The notes under the pieces: generated by a model
What the model saw: the letters and a program-made list of their open reading frames with translations, nothing else
Databases searched by the model: none
What the model was told of the DNA's origin: nothing
Part shown: positions 46,678 to 56,308 of the stretch, one piece after another
Numbering within the stretch: position 1 is the stretch's first letter
Layout of the letters: every line of letters begins with the position of its first letter
Assembly (NCBI RefSeq): GCF_026157085.1
Contig: NZ_JANPVN010000001.1
Coordinates: forward strand, 62,001 to 126,000
DNA length: 64,000 nt
Reading direction: 5' to 3'
DNA from: Sphingomicrobium arenosum
GTDB lineage: Bacteria > Pseudomonadota > Alphaproteobacteria > Sphingomonadales > Sphingomonadaceae
Made by a program: the position numbers and the translations under genes

Positions 46678-46705
46678 CCCGGCAAAGCGGGGGCGCTTTG
46701 CCGGG
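46678..46705. terminator. Strong hairpin between convergent genes
   Basis: CCCGGCAAAGCG and CGCTTTGCCGGG pair perfectly over 12 bp with a GGGG loop, ten bases after the lipoprotein stop. No T-run follows on the plus strand, so termination may be weak or the hairpin may act as a transcript 3' end protector. The convergent polyprenyl synthase gene ends 54 bp away. Confidence 0.6.
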
Positions 46706-46759
46706 CCATCCTTGCGGCTCGGTCCCACCCGCTCGCGGGGCCGGGCCGCATTTTTATGA

Positions 46760-47773
46760 TCAATAGGCGCGGGCGACCGCGAAGTCGGCGGCCTCGACCA
46801 TCGCGCGGCGAGCGTGATTGTCGGGGAAGATGCTCAAGGCGTCGACGGCGCGCCGGGCGTAGCGACGCGCGGCCTCGAGCGTGTCGTCGAGCGCCCCGGT
46901 GGCCCGCATGAGGGCGACGGCGTGGGCGAGGTCCGCATCGCTGGTGCGGCTGCCCTGCATGGCGTCCTTCCAAAAGGCGCGGTCGTCGGTCGAACCGCGG
47001 GCGTGCGCGAGGATAACGGGCAGCGTCATCTTGCCGTCGCGGAAATCATCGCCGAGGCCCTTGCCCATGGTGGCTTCATCCGAAGTGTAGTCGATCGCAT
47101 CGTCGATCAGCTGGAAGGCGATCCCGAGGTTGCGGCCATAGGCTTCCAATGCGGCTTCTGCGTCATCGCCCGCCTCGGCGACCACTGGCGCGACCTGGCA
47201 GGCGGCGGCGAACAGCGCGGCAGTCTTGGCGCCGATGATGTGGAGATATTCCTCCTCGCTGGTCTCGATGCGGCGCTGCGCGGTGAGCTGGTCCACCTCG
47301 CCCTCGGCGATGACCGCGCTGGCGTGGCTCAGGATCTTCAGCACCTTGAGGCTGCCGTCCTCCACCATCAGTTCGAAGGCGCGGCTGAACAGGAAGTCGC
47401 CGACCAGCACGGTGGCGGGATTGCCCCAGATGAGGTTGGCGGCGCGCTTGCCCCGGCGCATCTCCGAGCCGTCGACGACATCGTCGTGGAGGAGCGTCGC
47501 CGTATGGATGAACTCGACCGCGGCGGCGAGCTTGTGATGACGCGTGCCGGGGTAGTCGAGCAGCCGCGCGGCGGCGAGCGTCAGCATGGGCCGGAGGCGC
47601 TTGCCGCCGCCCGCGATGAGATGGCCCGCCAGTTCGGGAATCAGCGCGACCTTGGACTGCATGCGATCGAGGATGGTCGCGTTGACCGCGTTCATGTCCT
47701 CGGCGACCAGCGCGATCATCGGGTCGAGCGATGGCGTTGCGTGGGAGCGGATGGGGGTGACGTTGCCGGTCAT
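46760..47773 (-). CDS. ispB: Polyprenyl diphosphate synthase (quinone side chain)
   Basis: A 337-residue trans-prenyltransferase of the octaprenyl/decaprenyl type that makes the ubiquinone side chain. GGGKRLRPMLTLAAARLL, the first Asp-rich motif LLHDDVVDGSEMRRGKRAAN, and the second LIDDAIDYTSDEATMGKGLG with DFRDGKMTLPVI are clear. The ATG at 47773 gives the normal N-terminus; the longer open frame overlaps the histidine kinase. Chain length cannot be determined with confidence. Confidence 0.94.
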   Translation of the reverse strand: MTGNVTPIRSHATPSLDPMIALVAEDMNAVNATILDRMQSKVALIPELAGHLIAGGGKRLRPMLTLAAARLLDYPGTRHHKLAAAVEFIHTATLLHDDVVDGSEMRRGKRAANLIWGNPATVLVGDFLFSRAFELMVEDGSLKVLKILSHASAVIAEGEVDQLTAQRRIETSEEEYLHIIGAKTAALFAAACQVAPVVAEAGDDAEAALEAYGRNLGIAFQLIDDAIDYTSDEATMGKGLGDDFRDGKMTLPVILAHARGSTDDRAFWKDAMQGSRTSDADLAHAVALMRATGALDDTLEAARRYARRAVDALSIFPDNHARRAMVEAADFAVARAY

Positions 47774-47783
47774 GAGCAGCCCC

Positions 47784-49181
47784 CTAGCCGACCTCGAGGG
47801 CGGCGGGAAGGGACAGGCGCGCGAGGAGGCCGCCCAAGTCCTCGCTTTCATCGAGCGCGACGCTGCCGCCATAGATTTGCGCGACGTCGCGGACGATGGC
47901 GAGGCCGAGGCCCGAGCCTTGCTTGCCGGTGGTGTCGAGCCGGGCACCGCGCGCGAAGATGGCGTCGCGCTGTTCCTTGGGGATGCCGGGTCCGTCATCC
48001 TCGACGAGGATGTCGACCACCGGCGCGGAGGCCTCGATGGTCACGAAGACGCGGCCCCCGCCATATTTGGCAGCGTTCTCGACGAGGTTGCCGAGCATCT
48101 CGTCGAGATCCTGCTTCTCCACCCGGACACAGGCGTCGCGGTCGCCCGCGACATCGACGGTGACGCCTTCGTAGAGGCGGGTCACGGCGCGTTCGATGGG
48201 ATCGAGGCTTTCGGCGACATTGGCGCGGGCTTGAGCCGAGGCGCGGCGACCGATGGCGCGGGCGCGAGCGAGGTGGTGGTCGACCTGGCGGCGCATCACG
48301 GTCGCCTCGCGGCAGACGATATCGTCGAGATCGCTCTCGCGCGCAGTGGCGGCATTGGTGATGACGGTGAGCGGGGTCTTCAGCGCGTGGGCAAGGTTGC
48401 CGGCATGGCGGCGCGCTTCCTCGGCCTGTGCCTCGTTATGCGCGAGCAGTTCGTTGATCTCGTCCACGAGCGGAGTGATCTCACGCGGGAAATGCTCGTC
48501 GATGCGCTTCTTTTCGGCGGTGCGGATCGAGACGACGGCGCGGCGCACGCGGCGCAGCGGCCACAGGCCGTAGACGGTCTGGATCGCGGCCATGAGGAGG
48601 AGGCCGAGGCCGAGGACGGCGAAAGAGCGGATGAGGGTGGTGCGCAATTCCTCGATCTGGGTGTCGAGATCCTCGCGGCTCTCGGCCACCTGGAAACGCC
48701 AGCGCGTGTCGCTGTCGGGCAGGATGATGTCTCGCTCGACGATGCGCAGCGGCTCGCCCTCGAATTCGCTGCTGTCGCGGAAATGCACGTCGAGATCGTC
48801 ATGCTGGACATCGGGCCGGAGGCGGCGATCCCACAGCGAGCGCGAAGCGAAGGTGTCGGCGCCGTCGCCCGATATCTGGAAATAGCGGCCCGAATAGATT
48901 TCGAGAAAGCGCTGGTCTGCGAGCGGGCGGTTGAAGCGGACTTCGCCATCGGGGCCGATTTCGGAGGCGGCCACCATGGCGTTGAGGATATATTCGAGCT
49001 GGCTGTCGAAATTGTCGACGATCGAGCGCGACAAGAGGCGATCGAGCGCGAACCCGCCCGCGAGCAGCAGCAGCGCGATCCACAGCGCCGCGATGCCGAT
49101 CATGCGCCGGGTCAGCGATTCGCGGCGCTCGCGGGGGCGGGGAGGGCCGAGGGCTTCAGCCGCGGGGTCAGCCGTCGACAC
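47784..49181 (-). CDS. Sensor histidine kinase (PhoQ-like)
   Basis: A 465-residue membrane kinase. Two helices (about residues 25-48 and 180-200) bracket a periplasmic sensor of about 130 residues with many Asp/Glu (LRPDVQHDDLDVHFRDSSEF). HAMP-like segment, then the H-box GNLAHALKTPLTVITNAATA, then ATPase motifs LGNLVENAAKYGG, VEDDGPGIPKEQRD and QGSGLGLAIV. The start is uncertain: GTG at 49181 (14-nt overlap with the regulator stop, GAGGA upstream) is preferred to GTG at 49217. It phosphorylates the adjoining OmpR-type regulator. Acidic sensors of this type often detect divalent cations or peptides. Confidence 0.92.
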   Translation of the reverse strand: MSTADPAAEALGPPRPRERRESLTRRMIGIAALWIALLLLAGGFALDRLLSRSIVDNFDSQLEYILNAMVAASEIGPDGEVRFNRPLADQRFLEIYSGRYFQISGDGADTFASRSLWDRRLRPDVQHDDLDVHFRDSSEFEGEPLRIVERDIILPDSDTRWRFQVAESREDLDTQIEELRTTLIRSFAVLGLGLLLMAAIQTVYGLWPLRRVRRAVVSIRTAEKKRIDEHFPREITPLVDEINELLAHNEAQAEEARRHAGNLAHALKTPLTVITNAATARESDLDDIVCREATVMRRQVDHHLARARAIGRRASAQARANVAESLDPIERAVTRLYEGVTVDVAGDRDACVRVEKQDLDEMLGNLVENAAKYGGGRVFVTIEASAPVVDILVEDDGPGIPKEQRDAIFARGARLDTTGKQGSGLGLAIVRDVAQIYGGSVALDESEDLGGLLARLSLPAALEVG

Positions 49182-49845
49182 GATCCTCGGGATCCTCGAG
49201 GCTGTATCCGAGACCACGAATGGTGGTGATCGTCTCCGACCCCAGCTTCTTACGGATGCGCGTGACGAACACCTCTATGGTGTTGGAATCGCGATCGAAG
49301 TCCTGGTCGTAGATATGCTCGATCAGCTCGGTCCGGCTGACCACCTTGCCCTTGTGGTGCATGAGGTAGCTGAGGAGCTTATATTCCTGCGCGGTGAGCT
49401 TGACCGGTTCGGCATCCTTGGTGACCTTGCCCGAACGGGTGTCGAGGCGGATGTCGCCCGCCTCGAGAACCGAGGAGGCGTGCCCCGCCGAGCGGCGGAT
49501 AAGCGCGCGCAGACGGGCGATCAGTTCCTCGGTCTGGAAGGGCTTGGCGAGATAGTCGTCGGCGCCGGCATCGAGCCCGGCGACCTTGTCCGACCAGCTG
49601 TCACGCGCGGTGAGGACGAGGACCGGCATCGACCGGTCGGCCTTGCGCCACTTACTGAGGACCGTGAGGCCGTCCATTTCGGGCAGGCCGAGGTCGAGGA
49701 CGACCGCGTCATAGCTTTCGGTGTCGCCGAGGAAATGCCCGTCCACCCCGTCGGTGGCGAGATCGACCGCGTAGCCGGCCCCTTCGAGGGTGGAGCGCAG
49801 CTGGCGCCCGAGATTGGGTTCATCTTCGACGATCAAAATGCGCAT
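49168..49845 (-). CDS. OmpR/PhoP-family response regulator
   Basis: A 225-residue regulator. Receiver domain MRILIVEDEPNLGRQLRSTL, phospho-acceptor Asp in DAVVLDLGLPEMDG, Thr in PVLVLTARDSW, Lys in DDYLAKPFQTEEL; C-terminal winged helix with LTAQEYKLLSYLMHHKGKVV and DSNTIEVFVTRIRKKLG. It controls target promoters after phosphorylation by the kinase encoded downstream. A PepSY-type protein gene lies 118 bp upstream on the same strand. Confidence 0.95.
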   Translation of the reverse strand: MRILIVEDEPNLGRQLRSTLEGAGYAVDLATDGVDGHFLGDTESYDAVVLDLGLPEMDGLTVLSKWRKADRSMPVLVLTARDSWSDKVAGLDAGADDYLAKPFQTEELIARLRALIRRSAGHASSVLEAGDIRLDTRSGKVTKDAEPVKLTAQEYKLLSYLMHHKGKVVSRTELIEHIYDQDFDRDSNTIEVFVTRIRKKLGSETITTIRGLGYSLEDPEDRVDG

Positions 49846-49963
49846 GACTGTCCCGTTTTTGCCTGTTCCACCTTGCTCAACCCCTCATGGCATGAACGGT
49901 TGCTTGGCGCCACCGTAACGATTGCGGGGCGAGCGGGCACTGCGGTTACAGTAAATTGGGAGG

Positions 49964-50287
49964 CTAGCGGCCCGAGGTGCCGACGACGCGGCCGGTGCGC
50001 GGGTCGACGTCGACCCAGACGAGACGGCCGTCGCGCACGAACTTGAAGCGATAGGTGTTGCCGCGCAGTTCGGGCCCCAGATACTGATAGCCGCTCATGC
50101 GCGGCACGATGCGGCGTTCGAGCCGGGGAAGCGACATGGCATCGCCCGAGCGCGCCTTGTCATAGGCGCGGTCCTGGTCGCGCTGGCTGAACGGCTGCTC
50201 GGGCTGGAACGCGCCAAAGGCTGCCGCGGGGCTCGCGAGCAAGGTGGCCGCGCCGATGGCGGCAAGAAGGGAAGTCGATACACGCAT
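49964..50287 (-). CDS. Exported PepSY-like small protein
   Basis: A 107-residue protein with a signal peptide (MRVSTSLLAAIGAATLLASP...AAA) and a single PepSY-like domain: RLERRIVPRMSGYQYLGPEL, YRFKFVRDGRLVWVDVDPRT, GRVVGTSGR. Proteins of this kind are often encoded beside PhoP/PhoQ-like systems. The ATG at 50287 is used; the codon before is GTG. The 118-bp gap to the regulator could still allow a common transcript. Confidence 0.85.
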   Translation of the reverse strand: MRVSTSLLAAIGAATLLASPAAAFGAFQPEQPFSQRDQDRAYDKARSGDAMSLPRLERRIVPRMSGYQYLGPELRGNTYRFKFVRDGRLVWVDVDPRTGRVVGTSGR

Positions 50288-50411
50288 CACTGTTTGTCCT
50301 CGGCTTCCCGTCTAGCGCTGGAGCATTGAATGATCGGTGAATGGCATGCTTTCGCGCCATTCAGGAACAAAGATGACGCGCGCGCCAGATAAGGCTAGGC
50401 GCTGTGGCATT

Positions 50412-52196
50412 ATGGCACCACCGATTCTCAGTCTCGAAGACGTCAAGCTGCACCATGGCGACGGGATCCTGTTCGAGGATCTTACCCTGCATGTCGGGCC
50501 CAAGGATCGGCTCGCGCTGATCGGGCGCAACGGCGCGGGCAAGACGACGCTTTTCCGCACGATCATGGGCGATGTCGAACTGGATGCCGGCAGCCGCACG
50601 GTGATGCCCGGCGTGAACATCGTCTGGCTCCAGCAGGACCCCGACATGAGCGGTCACGAGCGGCTGATCGACTGGGCGACGAGCGGCGAGCGGGCGCCGC
50701 CCGCCCATGCCATCGAGGCGATCGCGCAGCAGATGGGCGCCGATCTCGACCGCGAGGCGAAGACTGCGAGCGGGGGCGAACGTCGCCGTGCCGCGCTGGC
50801 ACGTGCGCTGGCGAGCGAGCCCGACCTTTTGCTGCTCGACGAGCCGACCAACCATCTCGACCTTGGTGCCATCGAATGGCTCGAGGAATGGCTCGGGCGC
50901 TTCAATGGTGCCTTCATCGTCATCAGCCACGACCGCTCCTTTTTGAAGCGGCTGACGACGAGCTGCATCTGGCTCGATCGACGCACGCTGCGGCGCGCCG
51001 AGATCGGCTATGGCGGGTTCGACAAATGGACGGAGGAAGTACTCGAGGAGGATCGCCGCCGCCTCGAAAAGCTCGACGAGAAATTGCGGCAGGAGACCGA
51101 GTGGCTGCACAAGGGCGTGACAGCACGCCGCAAGCGCAACCAGGGACGGCTGCGGCAGTTGTTCGAATTGCGTGCTCAGCGCGCCGCGATGATCGGCATG
51201 CAGGGCACCTCGGCTCTCGGGCTCGTCAAGGACGAGGTGAAAACGAAGACGGTCATCGATGCTGAAAACGTCACCAAGCGGTTCGGCGAGCGCGTGATCA
51301 TCGACGATTTCAGCCTGCGCGTTCAGCGCGGCGACCGTATCGGCATCGTCGGCGCCAATGGCGCGGGCAAGACGACGCTGCTGCGGATGCTGACGGGCGA
51401 GCTTGAACCCGACGAGGGCAAGGTCAACCTTGCCAAGACGCTGTCTGGCATCGTCGTCGACCAGCAACGCAAGCTGCTCGATCCCAAGAAAAAGGTGCGC
51501 GATATCCTGGCAGAGGGCGGCGACTGGATCGAAGTGCGCGGGACGAAGAAGCACATCAAGGGCTATCTGAAGGAATTTCTGTTCGATCCCGGTCTGTCGG
51601 AAGCACTGGTCGGCACGCTTTCGGGGGGCGAGCGGCACCGGCTCTTGCTAGCGCGCGAATTCGCCCGCGAGAGCAATCTCCTCGTGCTCGACGAGCCGAC
51701 CAACGATCTCGACATGGAGACGCTCGACCTGTTGCAGGAAGTGATCGCCGATTATCAGGGCACCGTGCTGCTGGTCAGCCACGATCGCGACTTCCTCGAC
51801 CGGACCGTGACCATCACCTTGGGGCTTGATGGGTCGGGCAAGGTCGATGTCGTGGCGGGAGGCTACGAGGACTGGGCCAAGCGGCGCAAGGAACGACGGA
51901 GCGGGGCGAAGAAAGCGAAGAAATCGGATGCTGCATCGGCTCCGGCACCGAGCACGCGGCCCGTCAAGTTGAGCTACAAGGATCAGCGCGATTTCGACCG
52001 CTTGCCGGGCGAGATCGAGCGGATCGAGCAAGAGATGGTCGAGATCGAAAGCGCATTGGCCGATCCCGAACTGTTCACTGCTGACCCAGACCGTTTCGCC
52101 GCGCTCACGCAGGCGCTGGAAGACCGGCGTGGCGAGAAGGATGCGGCGGAGGAGCGCTGGCTCGAGGTGGCGGAAAAGGCCGAGGCGCTGGGCTAG
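50412..52196 (+). CDS. ABC-F family ATPase (Uup-like)
   Basis: A 594-residue soluble protein with two ABC domains and no membrane part. Walker A motifs are GRNGAGKTTLF (about residue 43) and GANGAGKTTLL (about 320); signature motifs are SGGERRRAALARAL and SGGERHRLLLAREFA; Walker B motifs are LLLLDEPTNHLDL and LLVLDEPTNDLDM. The linker with RRLEKLDEKLRQETEWLHKG and the C-terminal coiled coil (IERIEQEMVEIESALADPEL) fit Uup. ABC-F proteins act on ribosomes or DNA. The ATG at 50412 is the start of the conserved part. Confidence 0.95.
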   Translation: MAPPILSLEDVKLHHGDGILFEDLTLHVGPKDRLALIGRNGAGKTTLFRTIMGDVELDAGSRTVMPGVNIVWLQQDPDMSGHERLIDWATSGERAPPAHAIEAIAQQMGADLDREAKTASGGERRRAALARALASEPDLLLLDEPTNHLDLGAIEWLEEWLGRFNGAFIVISHDRSFLKRLTTSCIWLDRRTLRRAEIGYGGFDKWTEEVLEEDRRRLEKLDEKLRQETEWLHKGVTARRKRNQGRLRQLFELRAQRAAMIGMQGTSALGLVKDEVKTKTVIDAENVTKRFGERVIIDDFSLRVQRGDRIGIVGANGAGKTTLLRMLTGELEPDEGKVNLAKTLSGIVVDQQRKLLDPKKKVRDILAEGGDWIEVRGTKKHIKGYLKEFLFDPGLSEALVGTLSGGERHRLLLAREFARESNLLVLDEPTNDLDMETLDLLQEVIADYQGTVLLVSHDRDFLDRTVTITLGLDGSGKVDVVAGGYEDWAKRRKERRSGAKKAKKSDAASAPAPSTRPVKLSYKDQRDFDRLPGEIERIEQEMVEIESALADPELFTADPDRFAALTQALEDRRGEKDAAEERWLEVAEKAEALG

Positions 52197-54847
52197 GCGA
52201 GCGGCCCCAGGTCAACAGGCAGGACGTCGAGGTCGAGAGGCTGGACGGGGGCGAGCATGACGAGCGGCGCGTCATATTCGCCGCCGGATTGGGCGTCGCC
52301 AAAGACGACCTCATGCGAGGCCTCTTCCTGATCGCCCGACGCCTGCCGTTCGTCCGCGGCCTCGCGTCCCTCAAGTGTTTCATTATTGGAATTGTCGCGC
52401 TCGGCCTGTGCATCCGGTTCGGCGAGGCCCGAACGGCCAGCGGCATCGTCGACTAGGCCCGCGACGGCATCGCCCGCCGCGGCGAGCAGATTGTCGAGGC
52501 CGGCTTCGGCAAGAAGCGGAAGTGATTCTTCGGCGATGACGGCCATTTCCGCGCCGTCCAGCGCGATCGGTGCAGGCATGGACAGCGTGTCCGCGAACAT
52601 GGGGTCGGCGCGATCCTGTCCCGAGGGAAGCGGCAGGTCCCCATCGTCGGGAAGCGGGGCGATATCCTGTCCACCGTGACGCGAGGGTTCGAGCGAGGGC
52701 GCCTCGATATGCGGCTCGCCGAAATAGGCGGGGCGGGCGGGGTAGAGGTGGAACACGGGATCGGCGTCGCCATCCGAGCCGTGACTGGTCCCGTCATCGC
52801 CGCGCTCGGGCACGAAGCGGGCGCTGCGCACGCCGTCGCTGCGATCGGTGGTGATGTGCTGCTCCCCCTCGCGCAGCCGGTCGAACGCCTCGATCGCGAT
52901 CAGCGCCATGGTCGTATAGCCCAGCGCCGAGACGAGGAGCGCGGCATTGCGATTGCCACCGCCGGGCTTGCCGCCGCCATTGCCTGGCCCGCCCTTGCCG
53001 CCCTTGGCTTCGCCGATGGTGACTTGCGTGGTCGCGCCGCCGGAGAGATAGAGGAAGGTGGCGCTGTCGCCACCGATCAGGGCGACATCGTCCCAATCCT
53101 CGCCGCCGCCGTCATAGTCGAGCTGCACGCGTCCGCCGTCGATCCGAAGATAGCCCGCGGCGACTGGATCCACCCCCGCGTCGAGCGAGAGCAGGTTCGT
53201 CAGGTCGATCCGGTCATTGGCCTCGTAATCGATGATGCTGTCCAGCCCCTGTCCGTCGAGAACGAAGATGTCATCGCCCCTGCCGCCGAAGAATGTGTCG
53301 CTGCCCCCGCCGCCGTCAAGTCGATTGTCGCCCGCATTACCGCGAATTTCCTGATCGAAGCCATTGCCGGTAAGGTCGATGGCGCTCTTCGACTTGGCGT
53401 TGGTAGTCTCTAGCAGCTCGATCTCGCTGCCTTCGGCGAGCATATAACTCGTGCTCGTGCGGATGACGTCGGTGCCGATGCCTCCCGCCGCTTCTAGCAC
53501 GAGGGTCGATGCGCCGGAGACCACATAGAGGTCGCCTTGGCCGAGCGCGGCACCCCCCACCATCGCCGCGAGGAGGGTATAGTCGCCCGTGACCATGCCG
53601 ACCGCGTCGATCGTCAGGCTGTAGGTGCCGCTCTGGGTGACCGTGACGGCGAGATGCGCGTCGAAGCCGGCGCCGCTGTCGTCATCGCCCGCCGAAAAGC
53701 CATTGCCGGTCAGCAGCAGCAGCGGGTCGGCAAGGCTGCCCGCGAAGCCGAGCGAGCTCATGCCGAGCAGGTCGAACGCATAGCTGGTACCCGCGACGAG
53801 CATGACGTCGATCGTGGCGCTGGCACCGGGGGCGTCGAGCGAACCGGCGAGGATCGCCTGCGCATCGTCCATCGGCAGGATCTCGACCCATGGCTGGCCG
53901 GTCATCTGCGCCATCATGAGCGAGCCCACGATGGCATGGACCTGCGCTGTGGGGTGGATGTCGTCGAAGAAGAGGAGGTCGCGGTAAGAGAGGAGGTCGG
54001 ACGCCATCTCGGCGGGGTCGATGCCGTAAAGGCCCGCGATGGTCGGAAGGATGAGCGACAATGCGCCCAATTCGCTCTCGTTGTCGGTCAGCGGGGCGTA
54101 AGTAACATTGGCGCCGCGCGCCTCGAGGTCGGGGATGACCACCGTGCGGATGAGGAAGTCGAGATATTGGCTGTAGTCGCTCGCCGCATCGGCGCGCGCC
54201 TGTTCGACGGGGTCGAGGACGCCGTTGCGGTCGGCATCATATTCAGGAACCACACCGATATCGGCGACGCCCGAGAGGAGGATGTCGACCGCGCCGTCGC
54301 GGACCAGCTGCCCCAAATGCTTGAGCATGTCGTCGATGATGTCGTGGATGCGGGCATAGGCCTCGTCGGGCGGGGTCGGCGGGCCGTTGTCGGGCACGAG
54401 GCTTCGGATGTCGTTGCCGCCAAGGACGACGATGATCAGCGCGTCGGCGGGGATGTCATTGTCGAGCGCATCCTGCAGCGCGTCGACCTGGTCGGACAGG
54501 TCGAGCACTGCCTCGTCGCCCTTGAGGACCTGCGCCCCGCCGTACGCGAAATTGAGCGCGATGCCGGTGGGATCGGGCTCGAAGGGCGCGATCGGGATGC
54601 CGAGCCAAGGATCCTCGTAGCGGAAAGGGAAGGTGGGCTCGCTGACGAGCCCGACATATTTGTTCGAGATGAGGTCGGCGAAGGTATAGCCGTCAGTAAA
54701 GCGGCCTTCGAAATAACCCAGCTCGGGCAGCGGCGTGCCGGCGGGCAACGAGGCAAAAGGCAGGCCGTCGTACCAGCGGGCGAGTGCGAGTGCATTCCCG
54801 CTGTCGGCGAGACTGTCGCCGATCACATAAACGCGCGAATAGGTCAT
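52193..54847 (-). CDS. GDSL esterase fused to RTX repeats and a membrane-spanning acidic tail
   Basis: An 884-residue multidomain protein. Residues 5-310: SGNH/GDSL hydrolase with the nucleophile Ser12 in VIGDSLADSGN, block III GGNDIRSL (near 143) and the Asp/His pair in FFDDIHPTAQVH (near 296). Residues about 330-480: beta-sandwich. Residues about 505-560: Ca-binding RTX motifs GGGGSDTFFGGRGDDIFVLD. Then a Gly/Lys-rich stretch, one hydrophobic helix (ALLVSALGYTTMALIAIEAF, about 637-656) and a long acidic C-terminus. No N-terminal signal peptide, so type I secretion would be expected, but the helix and long tail after the RTX part are odd. It lies just downstream of prsK-prsR on the same strand. 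Substrate unknown. Confidence 0.9.
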   Translation of the reverse strand: MTYSRVYVIGDSLADSGNALALARWYDGLPFASLPAGTPLPELGYFEGRFTDGYTFADLISNKYVGLVSEPTFPFRYEDPWLGIPIAPFEPDPTGIALNFAYGGAQVLKGDEAVLDLSDQVDALQDALDNDIPADALIIVVLGGNDIRSLVPDNGPPTPPDEAYARIHDIIDDMLKHLGQLVRDGAVDILLSGVADIGVVPEYDADRNGVLDPVEQARADAASDYSQYLDFLIRTVVIPDLEARGANVTYAPLTDNESELGALSLILPTIAGLYGIDPAEMASDLLSYRDLLFFDDIHPTAQVHAIVGSLMMAQMTGQPWVEILPMDDAQAILAGSLDAPGASATIDVMLVAGTSYAFDLLGMSSLGFAGSLADPLLLLTGNGFSAGDDDSGAGFDAHLAVTVTQSGTYSLTIDAVGMVTGDYTLLAAMVGGAALGQGDLYVVSGASTLVLEAAGGIGTDVIRTSTSYMLAEGSEIELLETTNAKSKSAIDLTGNGFDQEIRGNAGDNRLDGGGGSDTFFGGRGDDIFVLDGQGLDSIIDYEANDRIDLTNLLSLDAGVDPVAAGYLRIDGGRVQLDYDGGGEDWDDVALIGGDSATFLYLSGGATTQVTIGEAKGGKGGPGNGGGKPGGGNRNAALLVSALGYTTMALIAIEAFDRLREGEQHITTDRSDGVRSARFVPERGDDGTSHGSDGDADPVFHLYPARPAYFGEPHIEAPSLEPSRHGGQDIAPLPDDGDLPLPSGQDRADPMFADTLSMPAPIALDGAEMAVIAEESLPLLAEAGLDNLLAAAGDAVAGLVDDAAGRSGLAEPDAQAERDNSNNETLEGREAADERQASGDQEEASHEVVFGDAQSGGEYDAPLVMLAPVQPLDLDVLPVDLGPLA

Positions 54848-54867
54848 GGGCCGTCCCCCGAGGCGTC

Positions 54868-54889
54868 GCGACTCCCTACATCGAGTCGC
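54868..54889. promoter_or_regulatory. Inverted repeat in the leader of the GDSL gene
   Basis: GCGACTC (54868-54874) and GAGTCGC (54883-54889) form a 7-bp dyad with an 8-bp spacer, 21 to 42 bp before the start codon. It could be a regulator site or an mRNA hairpin. Confidence 0.35.
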
Positions 54890-54937
54890 TCGGAGAAGTT
54901 TCACCCAAGATCGTTGTTAATACAATACGTTAAGATT

Positions 54938-56308
54938 CTACGCGCTGAGCTTATATTGCTTCATGAGGTCGTAGAGGGTGGGGCGGCTGATGCCGAGGAG
55001 CTTGGCGGCCCCCGAGATATTGTGGTCGGTGCGGGTCAGCGCCTGGGCGATCGCCTTGCGGTCGGCGATCTCGCGCGCGGCGCGAAGGTTGATCGGGCTC
55101 GCGCCGTCGCCGTCGATGTTGGACTGAAGGTCGAGATCGCCTGCGGTGACGAGCTTGCCATCGGCCATGATGACGGCGCGCTTGATGCGGTTTTCCAATT
55201 CGCGGACATTGCCCGGCCAGGGGTGCTCGTCCACCGCCTCGACCGCATCGGGCGCGAGACCGTTGAGGCTGCGGCCCAGTTCCTTGGCATATTTGTCGGT
55301 GAAATAGCGCGCGAGCAGCACCGCATCGCCGGTCCGCTGCGCGAGCGGCGGGATGGGCACGACGATCTCGGCAAGACGGTAATAGAGATCCTCGCGGAAG
55401 CTTCCTTCGGCGGTCATGCCGTCGAGGTCGCGGTGGGTGGCGCAGACGATGCGGGTGTCGACCGCGATAGGCTTGCGACCGCCGATGCGTTCGATGACGC
55501 GTTCCTGGAGGAAGCGCAGCAGCTTGACCTGCAGCGGGAGGGGGATGTCGCCGACTTCGTCGAGGAAGAGCGTGCCGCCGATCGCCATCTCGATCTTGCC
55601 GGGCGTGGTCTTTACCGCGCCGGTAAAGGCCCCGCGTTCATAGCCGAACAACTCGGCCTCGAGCAGGTTCTCGGGGATGGCGGCGCAGTTGATGGCGACG
55701 AAGGCGCCGCCCTTTCGCGGGCTCTGGTCATGAACCGCGCGGGCCAGCAATTCCTTGCCGGTGCCCGACGCGCCGAGCAGCATGACCGAGACATCGGCGG
55801 AGGCGACGCGTTCGATGGTGTGCGCGACCTTGAGCATTTCCGGGCTGGCCGAGACGATCGAGCCGAGTACGGTCTGGCTCTCGCTCGCGGTCGCTTCGAG
55901 ACGGCGGTTCTCGGTCTCGATCTCGTGAAGCTGGAAGGCGCGTTTAACGATATGGCCAAGCTCGTCGATATCGACGGGCTTGCGATAGAAATCATAGGCC
56001 CCGTTGGCGATGGCCTTCAACGCGCTCTCGCGCGCGCCATGGCCCGAGGCGACGATGACCTTGGTGTCGGGCTTCAAGCTCTGGATTTCGGCAAGCGTGG
56101 CGAAGCCTTCGGTGACGCCGTCTGGATCGGGCGGCAGGCCGAGATCGAGGGTGACGACGGCGGGTTCGTGCAGCCGCAGCATGTCGATCGCCTGCGCCCG
56201 GTTGGTCGCCGCGACGACCTCATAATCCTCATACGCCCATTTCAACTGGCGTTGCAGGCCCTCGTCATCCTCGACGACGAGCAGGATGGGGCGAGTGGAC
56301 TTGGTCAT
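54938..56308 (-). CDS. prsR: PrsR-type sigma-54 response regulator
   Basis: A 456-residue enhancer-binding regulator, of the PrsR type that works with PEP-CTERM/EPS systems. Receiver domain (residues 1-125) with [23 protein letters not shown]+ domain with Walker [18 protein letters not shown], the sigma-54-contacting [13 protein letters not shown] loop, Walker [19 protein letters not shown]-terminal Fis-type helix with [20 protein letters not shown]. It overlaps prsK by 4 nt. As a sigma-54 activator it needs -24/-12 promoters; in this window one such promoter lies at 17832, though a PspF is the more likely activator there. Confidence 0.95.
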   Translation of the reverse strand: MTKSTRPILLVVEDDEGLQRQLKWAYEDYEVVAATNRAQAIDMLRLHEPAVVTLDLGLPPDPDGVTEGFATLAEIQSLKPDTKVIVASGHGARESALKAIANGAYDFYRKPVDIDELGHIVKRAFQLHEIETENRRLEATASESQTVLGSIVSASPEMLKVAHTIERVASADVSVMLLGASGTGKELLARAVHDQSPRKGGAFVAINCAAIPENLLEAELFGYERGAFTGAVKTTPGKIEMAIGGTLFLDEVGDIPLPLQVKLLRFLQERVIERIGGRKPIAVDTRIVCATHRDLDGMTAEGSFREDLYYRLAEIVVPIPPLAQRTGDAVLLARYFTDKYAKELGRSLNGLAPDAVEAVDEHPWPGNVRELENRIKRAVIMADGKLVTAGDLDLQSNIDGDGASPINLRAAREIADRKAIAQALTRTDHNISGAAKLLGISRPTLYDLMKQYKLSA

